From Synaphobranchus kaupii (taxonomy: Eukaryota > Chordata > Actinopteri > Anguilliformes > Synaphobranchidae), in the NCBI GenBank assembly GCA_029718625.1, contig CM056381.1:57840157-57904156 (forward strand): a stretch of DNA of 64,000 bases. The letters are read 5' to 3'. Below, in pieces: positions 46,290-58,331 of the stretch; position 1 is the first letter of the stretch; each line of letters opens with the position of its first letter. The notes below the pieces were generated by a model. It saw only the letters and a list, made by a program, of their open reading frames with translations. It ran no database searches and was not told the DNA's origin. The translations under genes were made by a program, and so were the position numbers.

Positions 46290-46995
46290 AATGATAATAA
46301 CATTTTATTTGTTAAGCTCCTTTCCCACACTCAGGGCATTGTACAGTACATGAAAGTACAAACGGCAAATCTGCAAAAAAACAGGCAAAACAAAAAGCAC
46401 AACGACAAATAAATAAATACAATATATAAATGGAGAGCAGGAGAGAGAAATCACACAACTAAGAGCAGAAAGAGTTGTTATAAGCTTTCTTAGACAGGTA
46501 TGGTTTTAACTGAGTGAATGGAGTGAGAAGATGTACTGAGTAAGTAATGTAGAAGTAATGAACTGAGATAGGTAATTCCAGAGCCTGGGAGAAGTCATGC
46601 AGAAAGCCCTGCTGGTGAAGCACAAGCTTGCGTCAAAAGAGTGAATAGAGTGAAAGGAGCATGCTGGGATGTAGTCACAGATATAATGAGGGCAAACCGG
46701 ATAGAGCCTTGCAGGTGAGCTGATGGACCTTGAACACTATCCTAGTCTCGACTCGGAGCCATGGGAGACTACACAGTAGGGGAGATATATGTGCTGGTGT
46801 GCATGTTCTGGTGTGAATTCTAGCGGCAGAATTCTGAACCAGTTGGAGATGAGAGAATAAATTGGGGAGGACACCTACCAGCAGAGAGTTGCAATAGTCT
46901 AGGTGTGATATGGTGAAAGCACAGACTAGCTTCCCTGTAAATGAACTGGACAGAAATAAGTGGATCTGGGAGATTACGAAGAGAAAAATATACAA
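46290..46995 (-). pseudogene. LINE (L2/Rex-type) C-terminal RT fragment
   Basis: The minus-strand translation shows SHLDYCNSLLVGVLPNL, LQLVQNSAARIHTRT, HISPLLCSLPWLRVETRIVFK and LTCKALSGLPSLYL, the thumb region that follows the catalytic core in L2/CR1-type LINEs. The C-terminal segment (SFDASLCF, RLWNYLSQ) follows in another frame to about 46450, and the end near 46290 is a TTATTATTATT-like 3' tail. It is 5'-truncated at about 46995. Confidence 0.8.
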
Positions 46996-47429
46996 GCAAA
47001 AAAGTTTGTCATGATTGATAGGAAAGACAGGAGTTAAAGAACACCAAGGTTATTCACTAAAGGAGAGGAAATCAAAACAATAAATGACCACTGAATCTTG
47101 AAAGGGACCTCTCTATGCGTAAAACCAATTTGTAACCGATATTGATAGTAGAATGACGTGCTATAATTACACAGTAATTTCACTTGTTTATTTTGCTATT
47201 GAGTATGCAGCATTTTTCACTGCTGTATTGACATATGTTCGGGATATTTTCGGCTTTATCTTGTTGCTATGATAGAATAAGAATTTTTGGTGGTGAAAGA
47301 ACTCCCAGATAGATGCTATTGTCCACTGTATCACGCATGGTTCTGTATAGTTTCAGGCGAGACTGGGTCAGGTTGTTGTTTGTTAAATGTTTGAGCTGTG
47401 ACACTTAGACACTCAGTATTTGGCAGAGT

Positions 47430-48130
47430 TGCCATAAATAGAATAGAATAACTTTTATTTCCCGTTTGAGAACTTCAGTTGTAGCCCCAGCAACAACAAA
47501 AAGACAGAGACAGTGGGGCAGACCCACAGCACACAAACAAACATATCAAATATAATTTCATTAATCAAGTGAATTAAAGTGGAATACAGCCATGCTGCCA
47601 TAATAAAAAATAGCCTCCGCTGTCCCGAGATGTCCAGTGGCATTAACCAGTCCAACACACAAACTGCGCCTCCGCGATTTTCCTCGATACACGCAGTGTT
47701 GCGGTCTCTGTACTCCGTTGAAACGGATCCACCGAACTGCGTCAACCTTCCCAGTCGTCGCCTCACTCCTCCCCCGCATTATCTTCTCCATTCCCTGGTT
47801 GCCTTTTGAAGATTTCCTGCACTCCCGGATCAGTCCCGACATCTTCAACTCCAGTGAAGAGCGATGGTAAACTTTGCTGCTGCAGATCCAGCGGACATTC
47901 CTGAGTATATGTTGCGAATGCGTCTCCATGGTTACGACCACAAACAAAATTATCCCCGAGAGACAATTCGCCAATATCATCAAAACAAAAATCTCCAGCC
48001 CGCCTCCCCGCACTACAACAGACACACAGCGCATGAAAAAACAAAAGACAAAAGCCCAACACGACAAAATACATTCAAATTAACAGACACGAACACGAGA
48101 GACAGCTGGACTACATGTCGCCATTACAGC
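47430..48130 (-). other. Unidentified retroelement-like segment with a 168-codon frame
   Basis: A minus-strand frame at 48067-47561 runs 168 codons. Its central part (SGLIRECRKSSKGNQGMEKI, then GRSEATTGKVDAVRWIRFNG) has an even, protein-like composition, but I cannot assign it. On the minus strand the segment ends with GGGAAATAAAAGTTATTCTA followed by TTCTATT, like the polyadenylation signal and pentamer tail of a LINE or SINE, so it may be the 3' part of an unrecognised retroelement. No RT or endonuclease motif is seen. Confidence 0.3.
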
Positions 48131-48529
48131 GCCACGTGACGTCAGAAATAGTGTAATAATAAAGATAAAACACAGAGTTTGTTGTTTCCGCTCAGCAGGA
48201 TCAGTTATAATGTCTGAGTTGAGCAATCATGGCCACTAGCAGGTCTGCACAAAGGGGTTAAGACTTCAACTTCAAATAGCTTAAAATCATCCCACCATAA
48301 AATATAATTGTCATGGTAAACATTATTGTCTCTGTATACTGCAGTAATTATGTATCTATTAATATATAACTAAACATTTTCACTATGCATAATTTCAGTA
48401 ATGGCATGAGACAATTTGATTGGCATAAGTTATATTTGTTTATATTACACAACTTCCACTATGAGCAACCCATTCTTATCTCAGCCTGGAAGTCTTGTAG
48501 AATCATTTGTGTTGTGGTTTGAACACTGG

Positions 48530-49080
48530 TTTGGACCCAAATGCAGGACTCAGAGACAGACTCAGGCAAAAACTCAGAAAGGAGTATATTTATTACAGTG
48601 GTCAGCAAAAGACAATGAAACAGGGAAGGCTAGTTGATGGACTGAAAACAGGGTTGGCGAAATAAACAGGGCTGGGCAGGAGACAGGGCAGGAGCGAACA
48701 GGATGGGAAGCAGGCAGGACGGACTGGAGTGAGGAACAGAAAACAAACTGGTTAGGTAGAATGCAAAACAGACAGAATTGCCGGGGAATGTCTAGATGGA
48801 GCTGAGACAAACAACAAACTGGCAGTGAGTGAATGAAACTGGGGAGTTAAAATAGAGTGAGGAACAGGTGAGAGTACTGATGGAATAATTAAAGTGTGTG
48901 CGGAATGTAAGCAGACGGGGAAAGTGAAAACGAGGAACAAAACAGGGAACCACGCCCAGCCTGCACAAATACGGAACAAGACAGACAGGGTGAACTGAAA
49001 AACACATCATGAAACATGAGGAATTGGAAAACAAGAGAAACAAAAGGAAGGTGAACTGGAGGGAAACGGCAGATGTGACA
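48530..49080. repeat. Purine-rich interspersed repeat
   Basis: The segment begins near GGTTTGGACCCAAATGCAGG and runs through CAGGGAAC/CAGG/GACAGG-rich sequence with TATTTATTACAG near its start. It ends in GAAACGGCAGATGTGACA. I know this general form as a common fish dispersed repeat with a TGGACCCAAATGCAG head. A shorter purine-rich relative lies at about 52840-53240. Open minus-strand frames here are by-products of composition bias. Confidence 0.5.
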
Positions 49081-50639
49081 ATTTGTTGCCCTTAACTGGG
49101 TCAGCCTATTGGTTTCTTAATTTGTTCCTTCAAATATATTGTACAAAAGACCACTGAAAATACAGTATGAGTTTGTAAATATATGTAAAATACCTTTTAA
49201 ACTTGACAAGCTAGTTTGCTAGTTTGCTAGCTAAATTAGCTGAACTGCACAAAGCATGTCATGTGGCTTGCTGATGCTAGCTAGCTTCAGAATAATTTCT
49301 AAAACTCCATTCTAACATTAACTAAATGCATTTAAAATGATAAACAACAAAATCTGTGTCATTCATATTTATTTGACTTTTGCATAATAAAAATAAGTTG
49401 GAGCGTTTACACTGGGACTTTCTCTATTTTCACCATTCATTTTTTTTCAACTTTCAAAGTAAGTTTAGGGCTACCATAAAGGATTCAAGGCCATTTTCAC
49501 TTTGTTTGGTGTGCCTGATTTGGCATACTGCACTTGCATCAATATGCATTGAACCACACCAGGGGTGATTCTAGCATTTGATCCTAGATCCCAAGGCTCT
49601 GCCCTGAATGAAAATGTGAGTTGTGCACATGCAAAGCGCAAGCCAAAACTTTTAAAATTAATTAATTATTTACATTCCCTAAAACAAAAACACCACAATG
49701 GTGGTCGCTCTTAAAGGGTAATTACATTTTTTTCGCCTTGGACCTATTTTCAATAACTATTTCCACCATGCTGATCGGTAATAATAATAATGATGTCACA
49801 TCCTTTTTTTTTGAGATTTGGTTGCCCAAAGAACAACTCCGCTCGGCTTTACAATGGAGTCCAATGGGGCATATTAGATAGGATACAGATACAGGTTCTA
49901 AAGATTGTGAAACAGCCCAATGCTTTCCTAAAAGGCATGCACCCACCATGGACAAAACTAACTGAAAACCTAAAATAAGCAAAAGAGAGTGGGAGTGAAA
50001 GTATAATATGGGAAGATGGAAGAATGGGGGAAATCATTTGGGGTGCACTGCAATCAATATAGACAACCGTTGCTGGGCAATACCGACACTTATCAGACTA
50101 CTTACAAGCTTGACATTTCAGCTATCTTGTCTTGACTACCTGTTCACTTTTTCACCGGGTTCCTGTCGGAGATAATTATACATAATTATATTATTTCCAT
50201 CCAAGAAAGTGACAAAATGACATAATCACAGCAGTGTTTGGGTATATCTTAATCAGGTGTCAGCAACAGCAACACCTTAATTAGGTGTCATCATGCACCA
50301 GTGGCAAGGTCCAGTTACCCATGAAATGTGGGTTCTCAGTAAACCTCCTCATGCACTAGGCGCCCAACTGTGCAGCTCATACAGGTCAGAACTGGTCCTG
50401 GACCGGCTGAAGAGGCCATGGATGTCAGCAATGTCAGTTTGCTACTGTTACTGTTGGAGCTGGTCAGGATGGTATTCTTGATTTTCAGCCACTTGCTGTT
50501 GTGTAAGATAAGAGCTTCAGAGGCTACACAAAGTCTTTAAACTCTACACATCTGTATGCTCCTTGCCTGGCAGGAAAACACTTGCTAAGTCAATCCTAAA
50601 AAATGTACAGCAAGACCAGAGAAAAACTTAGAGAAATTA

Positions 50640-51120
50640 GAGAAAGCTTCTGCTGTTTTCCTTAGTATGGACTGCTTCATGTCTGGCACATGTCATTTTA
50701 TAGAAGTCTTCAAATTGACCCCATGTCTGCTGGACTGTTTTATGTTTAAAGGCACACACTACAGATAATCTGGCAGAACCTTTGAGCATTGCCAGATATT
50801 TATGATAAAATAGCTACTTGTGTCACTGGCAATGCAGCTAATATAATCCTGGCTATGAAAAAAACAGGGTGAAAGTACCTTGCTTTGCACAAAGCCTTAA
50901 CCTTATTGTAAAGGGAGCCTTTGATGTGGTCAAACCAATTGTGGAAAAAGTAAAGGATGCACTTGAATACCTACACAGGAGCACAGCTGCTTCTGAGAAA
51001 CCGATGGTCACTCAGCATCAGATGGGATTGCTGGGAATGCATCTCAAGCAAAATTGCCCAGCATGGTGGAATTAAACATACTACCTGCTGAAAAGCTGTG
51101 TCTTCTGTTCAGATGATTGG
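50640..51120 (+). pseudogene. hAT (ZBED-like) transposase remnant
   Basis: In two plus-strand frames the sequence reads CVTGNAANIILAMKKTG (50821-50870) and then CFAQSLNLIVKGAFDVVKPI, KPMVTQHQMG and a CPAWWN end (50880-51075). This is the hAT transposase pattern around the second catalytic Asp (VTDNAANI-like, here with Gly replacing the Asp) and the conserved C/H-A-x-x-LNL box and RWNS region. The key Asp is lost and there are stops, so it is inactive. No ends or target duplication were found. Confidence 0.75.
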
Positions 51121-52839
51121 CAACAAAAAAAAAGAGACCTGTGATGTTTTTAAGCCATTTGAGCAAATCCCAATTGAAGTTCATAGTAAAAGGAATCTAA
51201 GAAATGAATACTGGTAACATTATTTTCTTTACAAATGCAATTTTCTTTAATTATTCAAGGTTTTTTCTTTCGTTATTGTTATATTATTATTATAGTTCTG
51301 GTGTATAGTTCATAATTATATTAATGGTAAATATGACTCCCCTAGTTGCCTTTGCACAGGCATATCAAAACAAAGCCATAAACCAGTCAAGTCAAATCGC
51401 CCTCCTGACCTAGGTCGTAACTATTGAACCTTGAGAACAGCAAACACTCCTAACAAGAACTTCTGTACATGATGATGGTGATAATTCATAATAATAATAA
51501 TAGTAATTAGATTAACAATACCTAAAGAAATTGTAGGTGTGTTTGCTTTACAGTGGTATCAATTGCTGGAAATGGTATATAAAGATGGTAATATGGTATA
51601 GTTTGAGGTGGTAATGTGGTATAAAGGTATCTAAAGAAGGTGAAAGTGTTCAAATCTGGTAATGTATTTTGTGGTAGGTAGTGTAAAGAACCTGGAAGTG
51701 ATACAAAGAGGTAATGAATGAATATTTCCAAAAAACGGAAACTAAACTATCAAACCCATTCAGTTTAAAAAACTAAACTGAAATTGAAATCAAAATGGAA
51801 AACTAAATTAAAATAAAAACTAATGAAATATTCTAAACTATAATAACCCTGTAGCAAGGGGCCCCCAAAGGATCAATGCAAACTACCAAAGAGCAAATAG
51901 AAACTTTAATAGGTTTGTGAAGGTAAATTCTGGAAGCTCTGACCAGTGACATGGCTACCACATTCCATAAAATAACCTTCACATATTGCTTTCAGACAGA
52001 TTTTCCAGCTGCAGCATTGGACCGCAGGTTAAAAAAGGGCCTTTATTGATGTGTAATGTGTTCCAATCACTACTGCACATTATTCCACACCACCATGAAT
52101 TAATAATTGAGGTATTTGCTGGTAATCTGCGTTCTGATGTGTTTAATGATGACTACGGAGGTAAATTTCAGCAGATGTCATACATGCACTGCGCCTGGTT
52201 AAAATATTAGGCAGAACCTGCTTCCTGAAGATACCCGAGTTGAAACATTGCTGCTTAAGCTACTGCACAACATAAATTCAAAGTTGCTTTTGCTGTTCAT
52301 TGCTCTTTGGACGTCTGTTGAGCATAAATGACTCAAGCATTCTGCAATGCTTTGTGGTGACGCATAATAAAAAACTTTTTTTCAAGGAATGTAGGTTGCT
52401 TGCTTTATTTTTTATATGGATATTAAAGCAAAGCAAGTCATACCAGTTCTTGGCTTCGGACCAGCAATTACTAGGATGGCTTCTCTCAACCTTTGTTGCA
52501 TCAGCGCCCCCTGGGCCTGAGGAGTTAACACCTCACTACGGCATATAGTGACTCATGGAGTAATGGAGACAATCATCAACCTCCAAATACCTAGCAAAGC
52601 GGAACGCCTCTCTTGTGTTGCCTATACCTAGCAAACAGGACATATGCAATTAGGAGTGTCAGCTGTCGTTGTCTAGTCGAAAATTAATTTTGCCTCGTTA
52701 TAGCACACAACAACTCTACGTACTGGACCATTTATTACAGGTATATCTCCCCACAATGGCTACGGTGTCATTGCTCAGGCAGACTGACTGAATCACGGGC
52801 ATCGAATCGCATTCAGTCACTGTGCACATGGTGTGATTG
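51121..52839. other. Region without recognised genes
   Basis: I see only short frames and simple A+T-rich sequence, including GGTAATGTGGTATAAAGG-like local repeats at 51550-51700. No family is recognised. The stretch at 51960-52450 may be an extension of hAT-like sequence, but I cannot support it. Confidence 0.35.
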
Positions 52840-53534
52840 CTGGAGGGAGCAGTTTTTCCTCAGCATTGGTTGCCTGCATTTAGTGACAAATGATGACATC
52901 TTGTCAGGTGCTATTAGAGTACCGGAGAGAACACTGAAATGACAAGGTATATATACACAGAGGGAGACAGACATAATGGGAATCAGGTGTGTAGAAGCAG
53001 GGAGGGGAGATTGCTCACAGGTGAGAACAGTGAGGGTTAACAGGGACCAATAAAACAATGACAGGGGAAACGTAAGACATGGACTGGAATACACAGACAC
53101 AATGATAACAAACGGCCTGGAGTTAGCAGGTAAACAAGTGCACAGCTCAGAGGGGAGAAACACGAAAGTGGACACGTGCAGAGAATGCGAAATCACAGAT
53201 CGATACAGGGATAGGATAACGAGGAGGGAAATGACAGCTGCAGATAGAAACTCAAGATGAATTAGTAATGTTAGTAGTGAACTCTAGAACCCTAATGTTA
53301 GTAGGTTAGCTGGTTAGTATTATATACATGTTAGTTTGTTAGCAGGTTAGTATTAAATCTAATCTAACAGTTAGTATGATTAGTACATTAGTATTATATA
53401 CAAATATAAATAAAGCCAGAAGGAAGAAAACAAGATATACGAAATACAGAGGAAACCCGAATGTTCCCAAAATCACCCGAATAGTGCAATGACAAATGAA
53501 TGCCGGAAGGTGGCGCAGGAGACAGTTCTGGAGG

Positions 53535-53812
53535 CCGCCGGCGGCGCAGGCAGGACCGCTCAGGAGGGCGGCGGCGCAGCAGGCAGGACCGCTCAGGAGG
53601 GCGGCGGCGCAGCAGGCAGGACCGCTCAGGAGGGCGGCGGCGCAGCAGGCAGGACCGCTCAGGAGGGCGGCGGCGCAGGCAGGACCGCTCAGGAGGGCGG
53701 CGGCGCAGGCAGGACCACTCAGGAGGGCGGCGGCGCAAGCAGGACCGTTCAGGAGGGCGGCGGCGCAGGCAGGCAGGACCGCTCAGGAGGGTGGCGGCGC
53801 CGGCAGGGCTTC
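53535..53812. repeat. G+C-rich 30/33-bp minisatellite, about 8 units
   Basis: Units contain CAGGACCGCTCAGGAGGGCG followed by GCGGCGCA, with or without an extra GCA, giving 33- or 30-bp spacing. Eight copies are visible, with point variants in units 6 (CCACTC) and 7 (CCGTTC). Because both unit lengths are multiples of three and stop-free, frames on both strands stay open across the array; these are not evidence of a gene. The array abuts the 3' end of the LINE ORF2 fragment. Confidence 0.95.
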
Positions 53813-55077
53813 AATGTTGACGGCGCAGCTGAGCGGAACACCATACACCTATAGTCTAGGACTGATCTGTCCTCCCCCCACTCACAACCTGCCACACACC
53901 TTATAAGGTTAAGAACCTTCTTACATTTTGCCACCACATGATCGATGTGTATTTTCCAGGTCAAACTAGTATCGAACCAAAGGGCCAAATTCTTAAAGGA
54001 GCGAACCCTCTCCACAGGCTGGCCATATAGGCTCAAAACTTCCGTATCAGGAATCCGCCTCCTTGTGAAAAACATGCTCTTATTTTTCTGTACCGAAAAC
54101 CTAAACCCCCACTTCATGGATCACTCCTCCACACTAAAAAATTGCCTCCTGCACCCTTCTCCTAATGTGGCCTAGGTTACGCCCCCGTTTCCATAAAGCA
54201 CCGTCATCAGCATACAATGCTGCCTCCACATCCCTATCAACCCTAGCAAAAACATCATCAATCATGATGCTAAACAATAGTGGACTAATTGCACTACCCT
54301 GTGGAGTACCAATATTCACTGCACAGGGTTCCGAAAGAGCAGACCCCACCCTAACTTGCATAGACCTGTTAAACAAGAAGGACAGAGCCCAATTATAGAC
54401 CCATCCAGCCACCCCAACCCTTCCAACTTTAACTAAAGGCCTTCTCTCCACATAGAGTCATATGCCTTTTCAATATCAAAAAACACCATCACCACTACAT
54501 CCTTTATAGCCTGCACTTTCTTAATATCTGTCTCCAACCTCACCAGGGCATCAAATGTGGAGCAACCTCTCCGGCAACCACTCTGTACCTGCGATAAAAG
54601 ACCCCGCCCCGCCAAAAAATGAGTCAACCGCCCCACCACCATACGTTCCATCAGCTTACAAAAATTAGATGTCAGTGCTATTGGGCGGTAGCTAGCAGCA
54701 CTAGCAGGGTCCTTCCCCGGCTTCACAAACGGCAAAACCACCGCCTTCTTCCACAGCCCAGGAAGGCTGCCCTCCACCCAAATTTAATTGAATATCTTCA
54801 ACACAACTATCAAGACCTTCTCTGACACATGCCTCAGCATCTCATAGCACACCAAATCCTGACCCGGGGATGAATTACCCGCCCTCTTCACAGCCAAAAT
54901 AAGCTCTAGCATATAAACTCCACATCCAATACACTATCAAATACCATCTTCTTATGACATAAATCCCTGCGTTCCTCCGCACTCAACCTCACACCACCAG
55001 CTTCCCCTGACAACGTCCTGGCCAACATGTTCGCCTTTTCCCCGTCTGATCTGGCAACCAGATCACCATCCACCAAA
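53812..55077 (-). pseudogene. I/Nimb-type LINE ORF2: reverse transcriptase part
   Basis: The minus strand, in three frames, carries RT motifs in order. LPFVKPGKDPASAASYRPIA and KLMERMVV (about 54720-54650) are followed by QSGCRRGCSTFDAL, then VVMVFFDIEKAYDSMW (catalytic Asp, about 54490). Next come GTPQGSAISPLLFSI (54330) and ALYADDGALW (catalytic YADD, about 54210), then the thumb (KNKSMFFTRRR, LALWFDTSLTWKIHI) to 53812. The N-terminal part (LVARSDGEKANMLARTLSGE) begins at the ACAGG target site at 55078-55082. The 3' end is lost at the minisatellite. Frameshifts near 54440 and 54125 and stops near 54900 inactivate it. Confidence 0.88.
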
Positions 55078-55082
55078 ACAGG

Positions 55083-57127
55083 TGTCATGGTTTATGACCA
55101 TTTTCCCCTTGCGGTCGTGTTGCTCGGTCGCCACACGTGGGCGCTGCTCTGTTAGTGGAGTTTTGGCTCCGTCTCGGCTTTTCGCGGAGAAGTCTCGTCA
55201 GCGTTCACAGGTGTGCGTGTTTGCCGGTGAGCTATATAAGCCTCCCGTTTCCTTCGTTCGCGGCTTCGATATTGATTGTTTGTTGATTTGTATTGTGCTG
55301 TATTGTCTGGCATTATTTGTGCTGTTTTGTGTGCGGTATTATTTTGCCCTTTTAATGTTTAGCCAATATGATTATTTGGTCTAGGTTTTTAAGGAGACCG
55401 TTTTGCTCCGTTGTGCTTTGAGCTTTAAGGTTGAATTCCTTTTTTGTGTGCTCGGTTCTGTCACCGCTTTCTGGTCTTTCCTTTTTGTCTGTTGCCTAGA
55501 TCTTTTGCCCTTTTATGTCTCTTTCTCCTCTCTCTGTCTGCTTTCTTCCGTGAAAGCGAGAGGAGTCTTTGTTTGTGTGTATCTGTATAGTAGTTTCTTA
55601 CTAAGAGACAGGGCGTTTTTATCATACTGACTTTAGGGCTTTATTTATTCTTAGAGGCAGGGCGGTTATTTTCGATTAAGTTTGCACTAGTCTGTTAGCC
55701 GGTAATTCCAGTGCAGCTGTCCTGTTAGTCCTTTTTACCTGCGGGACGATTGTGTTCGGAACTGTAGTTCTGTTCGTTCTCCGGGTATGTCTCTCCTTAC
55801 ATGGAGCTTAGGCGATGTTGTGGACATGTTTGTGTGTGACTGTGCATTTCTGAAAGTAGCCTTGGAACGTTAGCTCTCTGTTCCTTCGCCTCGTTACATT
55901 CCCCTTTACTGAGAGGCTAGGGCGTGTATTTTCTATTAAGCTTGTGTTAGTCATTTTTGCTAGTAAAGTTATGGGACGACAGTGCTCCGTCGGCTTGCCT
56001 GTAAAATGTTTCTCTCTCCTGGGAGATCGGGCATTTACCTCTTTATGTTTTCTGGAGTAATGCGGAACTTGCCTATGTGGATGTAGTTATTATGACTCTT
56101 CCCCCCTGGCGTACTTGCCTATGTGGATGTAGTTATCCGGACTCTTCCCCCCTGGCGTACTTGCCTATGTGGATGTAGTTATCCGGACTCTTCCCCCCGG
56201 CGTACTTGCCTATGTGGATGTAGTTATCCGGACTCTTCCCCCCTGGCGTACTTGCCTATGTGGATGTAGTTATCCGGACTCTTCCCCCCCTGGCGTACTT
56301 GCCTATGTGGATGTAGTTATCCGGACTCTTCCCCCCTGGCGTACTTGCCTATGTGGATGTAGTTATTAGGACTCATCTCCCCTGGCTCTTTTCTGTTCCT
56401 GCTTCCTGGTCTTTGCATGTGACTGCAAGCCTATGAAAGTAGCCATGGAATGTTATATCTGTTCCTTCGCCTCCTCGTTACATTCCTCTTTACCAAGAGG
56501 CAGGAGGACGTTTATTTTCTATCAAACTCGCGTTAGTCTTTTAGCCGGTAATTCCGGTGCAGCTGTTCTGTTTCGTCCTTTTTACTTGCGGGACAATTTT
56601 GTTCGGAACTGTCGTTCTCCAGGTATGTCTCTCCTCATATGGAGCTTGGGCATTTTTGTTGACAGGTTTGCGTTTGACTGTGAGTCTCTGAGAGTAGCGT
56701 TGGAATGTTAGATCTCCGTCCTTTCGCCTTCTCGTATACTAATTCGTATTAGTTTGCAGTGTTCGGTACGTTTGGTGTGTGTTATTTGTGCCATTATGCT
56801 ACTCGCCTGTTCTTATGTGTCTCGTTACCGAGACAGGGCGTTTATTATTTCTGGCTCTTTCTTTAGTCACTTTAGTCGCTCGTAGAAGTATGGGAGCCCA
56901 GTGCTTTGTTCCATTAGCCTTGTTTGGTTTTCTTATTGAGAAACCTGGCGTTTGCGCTTCTACTCATTGGTGTGTGACAGTGAGCCGGTTAGTAGCCTTG
57001 GTATGTGTGTTTCCCTGTCTTGTCTCCTTCCCTTAACTACGGGGTTTCCCGTCCTAGTGGCCTAGTGCTTAATGAATCCCCCTTGCTGTGTTTGGCCCCT
57101 CCTACCTCACACGTCACGCCACCATTA
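55083..57127 (+). mobile_element. 2045-bp insertion in the LINE, LTR-like, flanked by ACAGG
   Basis: LINE coding sequence resumes in register on the other side when one ACAGG (55078-55082 or 57128-57132) is counted, so this is a clean insertion with a 5-bp target duplication. It starts TGTCATGGTTTATGACC and has a TATA box (GAGCTATATAAGCC, 55230-55243) near the left end, like an LTR. The right end (CACCATTA) does not have the usual CA, so a solo LTR with an altered end is the best guess. Internal blocks such as TTAGCCGGTAATTCC(A/G)GTGC recur at about 55695 and 56538, showing degenerate internal duplication. Confidence 0.65.
56066..56381. repeat. 46-bp tandem repeat, about 7 copies
   Basis: The unit contains ACTTGCCTATGTGGATGTAG followed by TTATCCGGACTCTTCCCCCC and TGGCGT. 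Length varies by one base in the C run. It lies inside the 2045-bp insertion. The plus-strand frame across it is a composition effect. Confidence 0.95.
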
Positions 57128-57132
57128 ACAGG

Positions 57133-58331
57133 CACTCGCCTCATCCCACCACAGCCCCTCATCTTCTTAACTATCCTCCACACATCAGTCATCCGAGTCT
57201 CTCTCCCAAAAGTGGAGCAGAACCGTCGCCACACTGCCCTCTTAGCCCTTTTAATGGTGTGCCTAACCACTGCCCTCAGTCTCTGATACTCCAGCACAGC
57301 CTGCTGAGTCATATACACCCTCAGAGCCCTAAAAGCTTGGTTTCTCGCCCGAACCGCCTCAGAGCACTCATCTGTCCACCACGGGACCGCCCTCCTAACC
57401 ACTTTACCCCTATGCACCGGAATCGCTTGATTAGCAGCCCCAATAAAAACATCAGTCAGCCCCTCAACACACAAATCTACATCTCCCTCAACAGAGGCGC
57501 CCTGTACACCCGCCTCACACAGCTCGTTAAATTTAATCCAGTCCGCTTCATTAAAACACCAAGCCCTCATAGCACTACCAGGCCTCTGGTCAACCCCAAA
57601 ACCCACCTCACAAAAAATCGGGAAATGGTCGCTCCCCACTGTTCACTCTGCCCACACCCTCCAATCACACATAGCAGCCATGTCACTCGAAATTAATGTG
57701 AGATCCAAACAAGATGCAAGAGCAGTCCTAACATCAAACCTAGTACCCTTACCCGTGTTCACACACACCAGCGACATATCATTCATAAGCTCCTCAACAA
57801 TCTCCCCATTCGCATCCGTATGTTCACTGCCCCACAGCGTGCTATGAGCATTAAAATCACCACACCACACCGCACGAACAGCCCTATTGCCACAAAATCT
57901 TTTAAGGGCCTCCAATGACAAAGGAGCACATGGGTTATAAAAATGAACCACCAGCAACCTGCTCTCCATCCCAAACACCTCCACTACCACACATTCCAAT
58001 TCCGTATTCACCTGTATTTCCCGGTAACCCAGTCCCTCCCTTATAAATGTAGCACACACCCCCCCCCCCCCCCCCGTCCCCAAACCCTGTCTTTTCTGAC
58101 TGACTCATAACCAGGTAACACAAAATCCAGATGCGGTTTCAACCATGTCTCATGGACGCATAGAACCTCCGGCAGAACAGGAGCCTCCACAAGGAACCTC
58201 TTAAACTCTTGCCCATTGGAAATCAGGCTGCGAGCATTCCACTGGAGAAGCAAAAATGCCATTATACTAACCAGGAGGCTGCGACAGCACACCTCCTTCC
58301 CAAGCACGTAATTTATCACACAGATTCTCAT
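57133..58331 (-). pseudogene. I/Nimb-type LINE ORF2: endonuclease part
   Basis: From 58331 leftward the minus strand encodes the APE endonuclease: LLQWNARSLISNGQEFKRFL (Asn of the active site), VLCVHETWLKPHLD (catalytic Glu), and PGYESVRKDR. A G run follows (58057-58075), where the frame shifts. The next frame (58083-57643) has VVEVFGMESRLLVVHFYNPC, VWCGDFNAHSTLWGS (Asp/Asn) and LDLTLISSD. After an in-frame stop near 57640 comes GSDHFPIFCEVGF (catalytic His), then a basic linker (RRAVPWWTDECSEAVRARNQ) to 57133. The protein would nick target DNA at the insertion site. The 2045-bp insertion separates this from the RT half. Confidence 0.88.

Noticed and set aside
53394..53906. Long open frames of Arg/Gly/Ala/Pro repeats on both strands
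   Set aside because: These come from a minisatellite whose 30- and 33-bp units lack stops in any frame.
56169..56369. 66-codon repetitive frame (VDVVIRTLPP-like units)
   Set aside because: It is the translation of a 46-bp tandem repeat and shifts frame from unit to unit.
57088..57696. 202-codon plus-strand frame
   Set aside because: It is antisense to the LINE endonuclease and linker and has the biased His/Pro/Ser composition of a shadow frame.
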